Shown one piece after another: positions 1 through 5,797 of a stretch of DNA of 7,732 bases. Numbering within the stretch: position 1 is the first letter of the stretch; every line of letters starts with the position of its first letter. The stretch comes from Gallionellaceae bacterium UBA5126. GTDB taxonomy: Bacteria > Pseudomonadota > Gammaproteobacteria > Burkholderiales > Gallionellaceae. Both the position numbers and the translations under genes were made by a program. Below the pieces are notes generated by a model. It was not told the origin of the DNA and did no database searches. It saw nothing but the letters and a program-made list of their open reading frames with translations. The DNA is taken from assembly GCA_002414205.1 (NCBI GenBank), contig DHYQ01000060.1, forward strand, positions 19,948-27,679, in the 5' to 3' direction.

Positions 1-21
1 TGGTGAGCTTGTCGAACCATG
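1..21. repeat. Arm of a palindromic intergenic repeat (TGAGCTTGTCGA type)
   Basis: The window opens with TGGTGAGCTTGTCGAACCAT. The core TGAGCTTGTCGA recurs in inverted orientation, with one mismatch, at 63-74. From memory, this core is widespread as dispersed inverted pairs between genes in betaproteobacterial genomes. The element may extend left of the window, so its true left end is not visible. Confidence 0.6.
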
Positions 22-60
22 CATGGAGCAGTGAATGAACCGACGTGTGACGCAAATGGC

Positions 61-96
61 CCGTCGATAAGCTCAGGGGGAACGGATTAAATCCGT
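61..96. repeat. Inverted partner arm of the repeat plus a small hairpin
   Basis: The motif TCGATAAGCTCA at 63-74 is the reverse complement of the core at the window start, apart from one base. It runs into GGGGGAACGGAT and then a perfect 6-bp hairpin, ACGGAT-TAA-ATCCGT, at 82-96. On the plus strand the hairpin is followed by GTTTTCTT, a weak U-tract. On the minus strand, where the cyclase gene ends at 103, it is followed by TTCCCCC, so it is not a convincing terminator for that gene. Repeat identity is fairly secure; function is unknown. Confidence 0.6.
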
Positions 97-102
97 GTTT
101 TC

Positions 103-261
103 TTAACGCTGCCGTCCCAACAATCGCCACACGCCTACCGGACGCTGTTTACCTTTCAGCGTTAACTCACCAACATTCTCCGCACGATAGCCCTCGGTCA
201 GCAGGCTGTGGGCGTAGTCGTTTAGCAGAATACGGCACTGCTCTGGGTCATCTTCGCTGAC
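103..261 (-). pseudogene. Frameshifted C-terminal tail of the receiver-cyclase gene
   Basis: Read on the minus strand one frame away from the upstream cyclase ORF, these 159 bases give 52 sense codons and a TAA at 103-105. The translation starts VSEDDPEQCRILLND, continues through LLTEGYRAENVGELTLKGKQ and ends VGVWRLLGRQR. This is what normally follows the RLE segment in class III cyclases: a CRILI-like strand, then a GEL-LKGK-PV-VW strand. The upstream ORF reads RLEATRGQRR and then hits a TGA at 248-250. Skipping one base near 262, in a GCGCG stretch, would join the frames into a protein of about 375 residues. Either this is a true mutation that removed the tail or it is a one-base sequence error. 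There is no start codon of its own, so it is not a separate gene. Confidence 0.8.
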
Positions 262-1231
262 CGCGCGTGGCTTCCAGTCGGGCCGCGATGTTGACGGTAT
301 CGCCGATCACCGTGTATTCGCGCCGCTGCTGGCTCCCGACTTCGCCCACCATCAAACTGCCGCTGGCAATGCCGATACGAATGGCAATTTCCGGCAAATC
401 CCGCGCGACAAATTGGCGATTCAAGACCGCCAAATGCTCGCGCATGGCCAAGGCGCAGTCCACCGCACGCTGCGCGCAACGGGTGGCATCTTGTGCGGGC
501 ACATTGGGCTGTGGCAGGCCGAACACTGCCATGACGGCATCCCCAATGTATTTGCTGACCACGCCATGCTGGGCCTGCACCACTTGACTCATCACATCCA
601 GGTATTCATTCAGCCAGACAAATAGCACATGCGGATCGAGTTGTTCGGAGATGGTGGTGAAATTGCGAATGTCAGAAAACAGCACCGTGGCGGTTAAGCG
701 TTGTGGCGGCAAGCCTTCGTTGGTGAGCAGTTTGGCGCGTTGTTGCCACAGCGTCGCCGCGACTTCCGGGGAGACATGCAGGGAAAAAATCTGCATCAAC
801 TGAGCTTTTTGCGCCCGCTCTTCCGCGCTGCGGCTTTGCAATAAATCACGCAGCAACTTGATTTGCAGTTGATTTTTGACCCGCATTTCGACAATCGGCG
901 GGCTTACCGGCTTGTGTATGAAATCGGCAGCGCCGAGTTTGAAGCCGTTAACTTCATCCTCGATTGAACTTTGGGCGGTCAGAAAAATAATGGGGATGTT
1001 GCGCGTGTCGGGGTGATTTTTCAGGCGGCGGCAGACTTCAAAGCCATCTATGCCCGGCATCATCACATCCAGCAGAATGAGATCGGGGTGAACCTGATGC
1101 GCCAACTCCAGTGCCCGCAGGCCATTGTTGGCGGCCTTGACGGCGTAATCGGCGCGCAACAGCAGATTGAGTAGGGAAACATTGGCCGGATCATCATCCA
1201 CCAACAAGATGACCGGGCGGGTGCTAGTCAT
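248..1231 (-). CDS. Response regulator with class III adenylate cyclase domain (3' end frameshifted)
   Basis: The 327-residue reading frame has two domains. Residues 6-120 are a CheY-like receiver with the acidic pocket at D12-D14, the phospho-acceptor D55 in LLDVMMPG, T85 and K107 (HKP). Residues ~125-175 form a helical linker containing the LHVSPEVA motif. From ~178 on there is a class III nucleotide cyclase domain. Metal-binding aspartates D187 (FSDIRNF) and D231 (KYIGDA), substrate-selecting K227 and T307, and transition-state residues N314 and R318 (VNIAAR) are all present. A Lys/Thr pair points to ATP, so the likely product is cAMP, with output set by phosphorylation from an unidentified histidine kinase; no kinase is in the window. 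It has no signal peptide or membrane segment, so it should be cytosolic. It starts 11 bp after lplT stops, implying co-transcription. The ATG at 1229-1231 fits the start of the receiver fold, although a pyrimidine-rich stretch rather than a Shine-Dalgarno precedes it. The frame ends early at 248; the family's C-terminal strands lie in another frame down to 103. Confidence 0.9.
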   Translation of the reverse strand: MTSTRPVILLVDDDPANVSLLNLLLRADYAVKAANNGLRALELAHQVHPDLILLDVMMPGIDGFEVCRRLKNHPDTRNIPIIFLTAQSSIEDEVNGFKLGAADFIHKPVSPPIVEMRVKNQLQIKLLRDLLQSRSAEERAQKAQLMQIFSLHVSPEVAATLWQQRAKLLTNEGLPPQRLTATVLFSDIRNFTTISEQLDPHVLFVWLNEYLDVMSQVVQAQHGVVSKYIGDAVMAVFGLPQPNVPAQDATRCAQRAVDCALAMREHLAVLNRQFVARDLPEIAIRIGIASGSLMVGEVGSQQRREYTVIGDTVNIAARLEATRGQRR

Positions 1232-1242
1232 GCAGGGGTGGG

Positions 1243-2481
1243 CTAGATTTTGCCGTTGTCCTGGTCATGGCCGTGCTTTTTGTACAGGATGCCCATGCTG
1301 CCGGCCAGTAGCGTGCCAAACACCGCGATGATGAGATAAATGCCGAAATCAAGTTTTTCCATCACGGCATACAGCCCCAACATGGCAAAGATACTCAGGT
1401 TCTCATTGAAGTTCTGTACCGCAATCGAGCTGCCTGCCCCCATCAGCAAATGGCCGCGATGTTGCAGCAGGGCATTCATCGGCACCACAAAATAGCCGCC
1501 CATCATGCCGATGATAATCAGCAAAATGATGGCCAGTGTGGGATTGGTGACGGGAATCATCAACAGCACCATCAGGCCCATGGCGATGCCCATTGGCAGC
1601 ACATTGACGGAGTGTTCCAGATGTACGAAGCGCGCGGCCAGGATAGACCCGACTGCGATGCCAATGGCCACCCAAGCGGTGAGCTTGGCTGCGCTGGCCA
1701 TGTCGTAATGTAGTGCCACCGCCGCCCAGCCCAGCACCAACAGGCGAAGGGTGGCTCCCGCGCCCCAAAACAGGGTGGTGACGGCCAGCGACACTTGGCC
1801 CAGCGGGTCTTTCCACAGCAATTTGAAGTTATGGTAAAAATCGCCAAGCAGGAAGGACAGACTGTGTTTCAGCGGCTTGTGGTCGATGCCCAGCTTGGGG
1901 ATATACAGGTTGAAAATCGCCGCCAGCATATACACGATGGCAATCACTGCAATGGCCAGCTCTGGCGCGGTGTCGATGGGCGTGGTGACAAAGGGCACAT
2001 CCCACCAGCGCAATAATGGCTCGGCGATACCGGGGCTAATCAGCACGCCGCCGGTAATCGCGCCCAGTACGATGGCGGCCACGGTCAGGCCTTCCATCCA
2101 GCTATTCGCCAGCACCAGTTTTTCCGGTGGCAGGTATTCGGTCAAAATGCCGTATTTGGCCGGAGAATAGGCCGCCGCGCCCAGCCCGACCAGCCCGTAG
2201 GCCAGCAGCGGATTGACGCCGAACAGCATCGCCAGGCAGCCCAGGATTTTGATGTTGTTGCTGATGAACATCACTTTCCCTTTGGGCAGGGAGTCCGCAA
2301 ACGCGCCCACAAAGGGGGCCAGCACCACATAGGAGAAAATAAAAAACTCCTGTAAGACCGGGGTATGCCAACTGGGGGCGCTCAAGGCTTTGAGCAGGGC
2401 AATCGCGGCAAACAGCAACGCGTTGTCCGCTAGTGCCGACAGGAACTGCGCCGCGAGGATGATGTAAAAACCGAGATTCAT
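1243..2481 (-). CDS. lplT: Lysophospholipid transporter LplT (MFS)
   Basis: This 412-residue, very hydrophobic protein belongs to the major facilitator superfamily. It matches E. coli LplT from memory in several blocks: AQFLSALADNALLFA (11-25), GAAAYSPAKYGIL (101-113), LFWGAGATLR (237-246) and the segment around GGYFVVPMNALLQ (328-340) followed by GAGSSIAVQNFNEN (348-361). LplT flips lysophospholipids across the inner membrane to the cytoplasmic face, where an acyltransferase such as Aas re-acylates them. No aas or plsC gene is in the window. Compared with E. coli LplT there is an insertion of roughly 20 residues near 150-172, between predicted helices 5 and 6, in a probable periplasmic loop. 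The C-terminal end is short and charged (KKHGHDQDNGKI). The ATG at 2479-2481 is the first usable start and begins directly before helix 1. It is probably the first gene of a two-gene unit with the receiver-cyclase, and it is divergent from alr. Confidence 0.93.
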   Translation of the reverse strand: MNLGFYIILAAQFLSALADNALLFAAIALLKALSAPSWHTPVLQEFFIFSYVVLAPFVGAFADSLPKGKVMFISNNIKILGCLAMLFGVNPLLAYGLVGLGAAAYSPAKYGILTEYLPPEKLVLANSWMEGLTVAAIVLGAITGGVLISPGIAEPLLRWWDVPFVTTPIDTAPELAIAVIAIVYMLAAIFNLYIPKLGIDHKPLKHSLSFLLGDFYHNFKLLWKDPLGQVSLAVTTLFWGAGATLRLLVLGWAAVALHYDMASAAKLTAWVAIGIAVGSILAARFVHLEHSVNVLPMGIAMGLMVLLMIPVTNPTLAIILLIIIGMMGGYFVVPMNALLQHRGHLLMGAGSSIAVQNFNENLSIFAMLGLYAVMEKLDFGIYLIIAVFGTLLAGSMGILYKKHGHDQDNGKI

Positions 2482-2515
2482 GCAGGGAGGGGAACTTCTG
2501 ATTTTGCGAAGGCGC

Positions 2516-2524
2516 TTTATATCA
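2516..2524 (-). promoter_or_regulatory. Candidate extended -10 promoter for lplT
   Basis: On the minus strand the sequence reads TGATATAAA, an extended -10 (TG-N-TATAAA) with five of six matches to TATAAT. No good -35 lies 16-18 bases upstream, as is usual for extended -10 promoters. Transcription would begin near 2509, giving a leader of about 30 nt before the lplT ATG. It lies less than 30 bp from the candidate alr -10, so the two divergent promoters would be close enough to influence each other. Confidence 0.45.
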
Positions 2525-2542
2525 TGAAAGGACTGCCCCTGC

Positions 2543-2548
2543 TATGAT
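2543..2548 (+). promoter_or_regulatory. Candidate -10 box for alr
   Basis: TATGAT matches the sigma-70 -10 consensus at five of six positions. It would start transcription near 2555, about 32 nt before the alr ATG at 2587. No clear -35 sits at the right distance. An AT-rich TATATATTTT at 2568-2577 is an alternative but would leave almost no leader. Confidence 0.35.
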
Positions 2549-2586
2549 TGCGCCCCTTAAATTTGCTTATATATTTTACTCGCTCC

Positions 2587-3648
2587 ATGCCGCGCCCGAT
2601 TTCCGTTCATTTCGACCTGTACGCCCTTACCCATAACCTGCAACTCGCCCGCCGCCGTACCCGTGCCCGCATCATGGCGGTCATCAAGGCTGACGGCTAC
2701 GGGCATGGTCTGTTGCGCGTGGCACAGGCGCTGGACGACACGGATGGTTTTGCCTTGCTGGACATCGAAGACGCGATACGTTTACGCGACGCCGGTTTCC
2801 GTCAGCCAATTCTGTTGCTGGAAGGTTTTTTCAGCCCGGAAGACGTGCCGCTGCTGGCGGCCTATCGCATCAGTACCGCCATTCACAGCCCCTGGCAACT
2901 GGCCTGCCTGGACGCCTACCCAGAACGCGGCACGCTGGACGTGTGGCTGAAGGTCAATACTGGCATGAACCGCTTGGGCTGGCGTACAGAGCAAGTTGGT
3001 TGGGCGGTGCAGCAACTACGCCAGCACCGCGCTGTGGCCAGCATCACCCTGATGAACCACTTCGCGCATGCCGACGAAGCGCGTGGCGTGGCCGAGCAAC
3101 TGGCGCGCTTTAACCAACTGGCGGCACCGTATCACTTGCCGCGCTCACTGGCCAATTCCGCCGCGCTGCTGCGCCATCCGTCCAGTCACGCCGACTGGGT
3201 GCGCGCCGGGGTGATGTTGTACGGCGCATCGCCCTTTGCCGACAGCAGCGCCGAGCAACTCGGCCTGCAACCGGTGATGACCCTGCGCAGCCGTATCATC
3301 GCCCTGCAAACCCTGGCCCCCGGCGACGAAGTGGGCTATGGCGCGATTTTCCGTGCCGAACGCCCCATGCGCATTGGCGTGGTGGCCTGCGGTTACGCCG
3401 ACGGTTACCCGCGCCACGCCCCCAACGGCACCCCCATTCTGGTGGCCGGGCAGCGCAGCCACACCGTAGGCCGGGTGTCCATGGACATGCTGTGCGTGGA
3501 TTTAAGCCATATTCCAGACGCCGACATCGGCAGCCCGGTGGTGCTGTGGGGACAAGGCATGCCGATTGAAGAAGTCGCCCGCGCCGCCGGTACCATCAGC
3601 TATGAATTGATGTGCGGCATCACCAAGCGCGTGCCGGTGGGAAGTTGA
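2587..3648 (+). CDS. alr: Alanine racemase
   Basis: This PLP enzyme interconverts L- and D-alanine and supplies D-alanine for peptidoglycan in the cytoplasm. The 353-residue product has the fold-type III racemase layout: a TIM barrel, then a C-terminal beta domain from about residue 235. Key residues seen are the PLP lysine K34 in AVIKADGYGHG, the carbamylated-lysine equivalent K122 in LKVNTGMNRLG, R207 in VRAGVMLYG, which faces the pyridine nitrogen, and the second catalytic base Y251 in GYGAIF. The end YELMCGITKRVP is typical of the family. I chose the ATG at 2587 (MPRPISVHFDL) over an in-frame TTG at 2548 because family members begin at this point, and the 13 extra residues would overlap the candidate promoter. 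No strong Shine-Dalgarno precedes it. It is divergent from lplT and is followed by a repeat pair and a terminator. The length and intact active site suggest a working enzyme; alr versus dadX cannot be decided from sequence alone, but no dadA is adjacent. Confidence 0.96.
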   Translation: MPRPISVHFDLYALTHNLQLARRRTRARIMAVIKADGYGHGLLRVAQALDDTDGFALLDIEDAIRLRDAGFRQPILLLEGFFSPEDVPLLAAYRISTAIHSPWQLACLDAYPERGTLDVWLKVNTGMNRLGWRTEQVGWAVQQLRQHRAVASITLMNHFAHADEARGVAEQLARFNQLAAPYHLPRSLANSAALLRHPSSHADWVRAGVMLYGASPFADSSAEQLGLQPVMTLRSRIIALQTLAPGDEVGYGAIFRAERPMRIGVVACGYADGYPRHAPNGTPILVAGQRSHTVGRVSMDMLCVDLSHIPDADIGSPVVLWGQGMPIEEVARAAGTISYELMCGITKRVPVGS

Positions 3649-3665
3649 CCAGATTCGGGCATGAT

Positions 3666-3694
3666 GTAGGGTGGATAAGCGTAGCGCATCCACC
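3666..3694. repeat. REP-like palindromic repeat, copy 1
   Basis: The element begins GTAGGGTGGAT and forms a hairpin: GGTGGAT (3670-3676) pairs with ATCCACC (3688-3694), and an inner GCG/CGC pairs around TAG. The loop core AAGCGTAGCGC is characteristic. GTAGGGTGGAT...GCGCATCCACC elements are, from memory, frequent intergenic repeats in beta- and gammaproteobacteria. It lies 18 bp after the alr stop. There is no U-tract, so it is not itself a terminator. Confidence 0.75.
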
Positions 3695-3722
3695 ACGCAA
3701 GAGATTGATTTAGCATGAAATT

Positions 3723-3751
3723 GCCAGATGCGCTGCGCTTATCTTGCCTAC
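3723..3751. repeat. REP-like palindromic repeat, copy 2 (inverted)
   Basis: The reverse complement reads GTAGGCAAGATAAGCG followed by CAGCGCATCTGGC. Its 17-base core (3727-3743) matches copy 1 (3674-3690) at 16 of 17 positions in inverted orientation, and the same short GTAGG lead-in is kept. Its outer stem has one mismatch. The two copies, 28 bp apart, could pair with each other as a long imperfect stem in RNA, as in paired REP (BIME-like) units. Confidence 0.7.
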
Positions 3752-3770
3752 GATTAACCGTCAGAAAAAT

Positions 3771-3806
3771 AAAAAACGGCGTGGTTGCTACACCACGCCG
3801 TTTTTT
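3771..3806. terminator. Bidirectional rho-independent terminator between alr and thrC
   Basis: AAAAAACGGCGTGG (3771-3784) pairs with CCACGCCGTTTTTT (3793-3806) around an 8-base loop, giving a GC-rich stem of 8 bp flanked by an A-tract on one side and a T-tract on the other. It therefore terminates both strands: alr reading right, and thrC (stop at 3823) reading left. Confidence 0.93.
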
Positions 3807-3822
3807 ATCCCGTCAGAGATAT

Positions 3823-5229
3823 TTAAGCATCTACTTCAGCGGCGATATAGGCCTTCAACTGTGCCACATCGGCTGGCAACGTGTGGAAGCGTTGCGGCAG
3901 GCTTTCCAGGTTTTCGTAGCCAGCGGGGCGCACGGGGTCGCGGCCCAGGGCTTCTTGAATGGTGGCTTCAAACTTGGCGGGCAGGGCGGTTTCCAGGCAC
4001 ACCAGCGGTACGGCGGGGTCGCGGTGCGGCAGGGCGGCTTTCAGGCCGTCGGCGGTGTGCGGATCCATCACCACGCCGTATTGCTCATACACGCGGCGGA
4101 TGGTGGCGATGCGGTCAGCGTGGCTGCTGGCGCCGGATTGCATGCCGAATTCCGCCACCTTGGCAAAGTACTGCGTTTGGCCCAAATCGAAATAGCCTTG
4201 GCTTTCCAGTTGCTGCCACAGCGACTTCAGTACCGCCGGGTCACGCCCCACCAAGTCATACACGAAGCGCTCGAAGTTCGACGCCTTGGTAATGTCCATG
4301 GACGGGCTGGTGGTGTGCTGGGTTTCGGCGCGGGGGCGATACATGCCAGTGCGGAAAAATTCGTCCAGCACGTCGTTTTCGTTGGTGGCGACAATCAGAT
4401 GCGCAATCGGCAAGCCCATCTGACGGGCGATATGCCCGGCGCAAACGTTGCCGAAATTGCCGGACGGCACGGCAAACGATACTTGTTGCGAATTGTCCGT
4501 GGTCAGCGCGAAATAGGTCTGGAAGTAGTACACCGTTTGTGCCGTCACACGTGCCCAGTTGATGGAATTGACCGTGCCGATTTGATATTTTTCCTTGAAA
4601 GTCAAATCGTTGGACACGGCCTTGACCATGTCCTGACAGGCGTCAAACGGTGCCGTCACCGCGATGTTGAAGATGTTTGGGTCTTGCAGCGAATACATCT
4701 GCGCGGTCTGGAACGGACTCATTTTGCCCAGTGGCGACAGCATGAACACGCGAATGTTGTGTTTGCCGCGCATGGCATATTCCGCCGCCGAGCCGGTGTC
4801 GCCGGAAGTCGCGCCCAGAATGTTCAGGGTCGCGCCGTCCTTTTCCAAGGCATATTCAAACAGATTGCCCAACAACTGCATGGCCACATCTTTGAAAGCC
4901 AAGGTCGGGCCGTTGGACAGACCCAGCACATGCAGATTGGGTTCCAGCGTGGTAATCGGCGTAATGTCGGCGCTGCCGAAAACTTCGGCGGTATAGGTCT
5001 TGTTGATGATGGCGCGCAAATCCTCGGCAGGCATGTCATCGGCAAAGCGCGAAATCACCGCAAACGCCAACTCGCGGTAATCCATGTTGCGCATGGCGGC
5101 CAGCTCTTCGGCGCTCAGGCGCGGGTAATGATCCGGCACGGCCAAGCCGCCATCTTCGGCCAAGCCGCCCAACAGGATTTCGGTAAAGGATTTGGCAGCC
5201 ATGCCGCCACGGGTACTGGTGTATTTCAT
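3823..5229 (-). CDS. thrC: Threonine synthase
   Basis: ThrC converts O-phospho-L-homoserine to L-threonine with PLP, the last step of threonine synthesis, in the cytosol. The 468-residue protein starts MKYTSTRGG, as family members do, and shows the N-terminal FTEILLGGLAEDGGLAVP block. The PLP lysine is K113 in NGPTLAFKD, the phosphate-binding loop is ILGATSGDTGSAAEYAMRG (138-156), and QIGTVNSINWARV and VPSGNFGNV follow. The length fits the long proteobacterial and yeast-type ThrC rather than the short Bacillus type. I preferred the ATG at 5227-5229 to an in-frame TTG at 5260-5262 because the 11 extra residues precede the conserved start and the TTG would sit about at the predicted transcription start. 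In many proteobacteria thrC follows hom; here the upstream side holds an oppositely oriented small membrane gene, so it seems to be transcribed alone. It ends at the shared bidirectional terminator. Confidence 0.96.
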   Translation of the reverse strand: MKYTSTRGGMAAKSFTEILLGGLAEDGGLAVPDHYPRLSAEELAAMRNMDYRELAFAVISRFADDMPAEDLRAIINKTYTAEVFGSADITPITTLEPNLHVLGLSNGPTLAFKDVAMQLLGNLFEYALEKDGATLNILGATSGDTGSAAEYAMRGKHNIRVFMLSPLGKMSPFQTAQMYSLQDPNIFNIAVTAPFDACQDMVKAVSNDLTFKEKYQIGTVNSINWARVTAQTVYYFQTYFALTTDNSQQVSFAVPSGNFGNVCAGHIARQMGLPIAHLIVATNENDVLDEFFRTGMYRPRAETQHTTSPSMDITKASNFERFVYDLVGRDPAVLKSLWQQLESQGYFDLGQTQYFAKVAEFGMQSGASSHADRIATIRRVYEQYGVVMDPHTADGLKAALPHRDPAVPLVCLETALPAKFEATIQEALGRDPVRPAGYENLESLPQRFHTLPADVAQLKAYIAAEVDA

Positions 5230-5270
5230 GGGAATCGGTCTTTCAAACAGGTCAAAATTCAAGGCGCGCG

Positions 5271-5279
5271 ATTATCGCA
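5271..5279 (-). promoter_or_regulatory. Candidate extended -10 promoter for thrC
   Basis: On the minus strand the sequence is TGCGATAAT, an extended -10 (TG-N-GATAAT) with five of six matches in the hexamer. Transcription would start near 5264, leaving a leader of about 35 nt before the ATG at 5229. No good -35 was found. I saw no leader peptide rich in Thr/Ile codons and no attenuator hairpin in this leader. Confidence 0.45.
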
Positions 5280-5447
5280 CAAGCACGGCCTGCGGGCATG
5301 GGGGAGGGTGGGGAGAAAATGGTGCCCTGGATGCACAATTCCTAAAATTGCCTTGAGATGAGCGCCGCAAAACTCAACCAGCGATTGCGTCAAAAGGAGC
5401 CATTACGCTACCCTGACAGCCCCATTCGACAACCATTGAGATGACCC

Positions 5448-5783
5448 ATGGATATTCACTCAAGCAAACAGGTTTTACGCGTAACCGTAGCGTTAGCGGC
5501 GCTTTCGATGGGCACCAGCATTATTCATGCAGCCATGCTCAAAACGGCCTTGCACGCCAGCAGATGGGCAATTTATACCAACAGATGGGCCGTCACAGCC
5601 GTGTTTGTTTCCTTCTTGCTACTTAACTTCGCGACAATCAGCAATTTTTTGCTGTTGTTATATGCCTGTGTCATGCGTAATTGGTCCGTTCTGCCCTACA
5701 TACTGCTCGGGCTGGGGATGGGCATCGTGTCTATCATCGCCACCATCGGCATTGATGGCGCAACACTGGTGTACATGACTTAA
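5448..5783 (+). CDS. Small hypothetical membrane protein
   Basis: I do not recognise this 111-residue protein. Its hydrophobicity suggests a three-helix inner-membrane protein: about residues 9-29 (VLRVTVALAALSMG region), 48-75 (AVFVSFLLLNFATI region, possibly kinked or two short helices) and 81-102 (VLPYILLGLGMGI region). Positive charges lie at R39, R46, K7 and R11. No catalytic motif, cysteine cluster or lipobox is visible. A partial Shine-Dalgarno (TGAGA) lies before the ATG. An overlapping ATG at 5441 in another frame is less likely because it gives a polar product without pattern. Base composition is lower in GC than its neighbours: two 60-base lines here hold 29 and 26 G+C, against 41 in one line of alr. 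That fits a lineage-specific or acquired gene, though membrane proteins also favour T-rich codons. It converges on the DUF1415 gene with 14 bp between stop codons and no terminator between them. Confidence 0.6.
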   Translation: MDIHSSKQVLRVTVALAALSMGTSIIHAAMLKTALHASRWAIYTNRWAVTAVFVSFLLLNFATISNFLLLLYACVMRNWSVLPYILLGLGMGIVSIIATIGIDGATLVYMT

Positions 5784-5797
5784 GTCGTAAATGTGCC

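Noticed and set aside
1403..2371. Several 70-140 residue open frames on both strands within lplT
   Set aside because: All are shadows of the confident lplT reading frame with compositions typical of out-of-frame translation.
2548..2586. TTG start adding 13 residues to alanine racemase
   Set aside because: The family begins at MPRPI, and the extension overlaps the candidate -10 region.
5230..5262. TTG start adding 11 residues to threonine synthase
   Set aside because: Family members begin MKY-STRG, and the TTG coincides with the predicted transcription start.
5336..5350. Small palindrome CAATT-CCTAA-AATTG upstream of thrC
   Set aside because: The stem is only five AT-rich base pairs with no U-tract or known operator resemblance, so chance is likely.
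3715..5361. A 548-residue plus-strand open frame across thrC
   Set aside because: It lies wholly antisense to a confident thrC and crosses the bidirectional terminator and repeat copy 2; the translation is Gly/His/Gln-rich with no family resemblance.
5351..5444. Direct repeat TTGAGATGA, two copies about 80 bp apart before the small membrane gene
   Set aside because: Nine bases is too short, and two copies too few, to support an operator or duplication.
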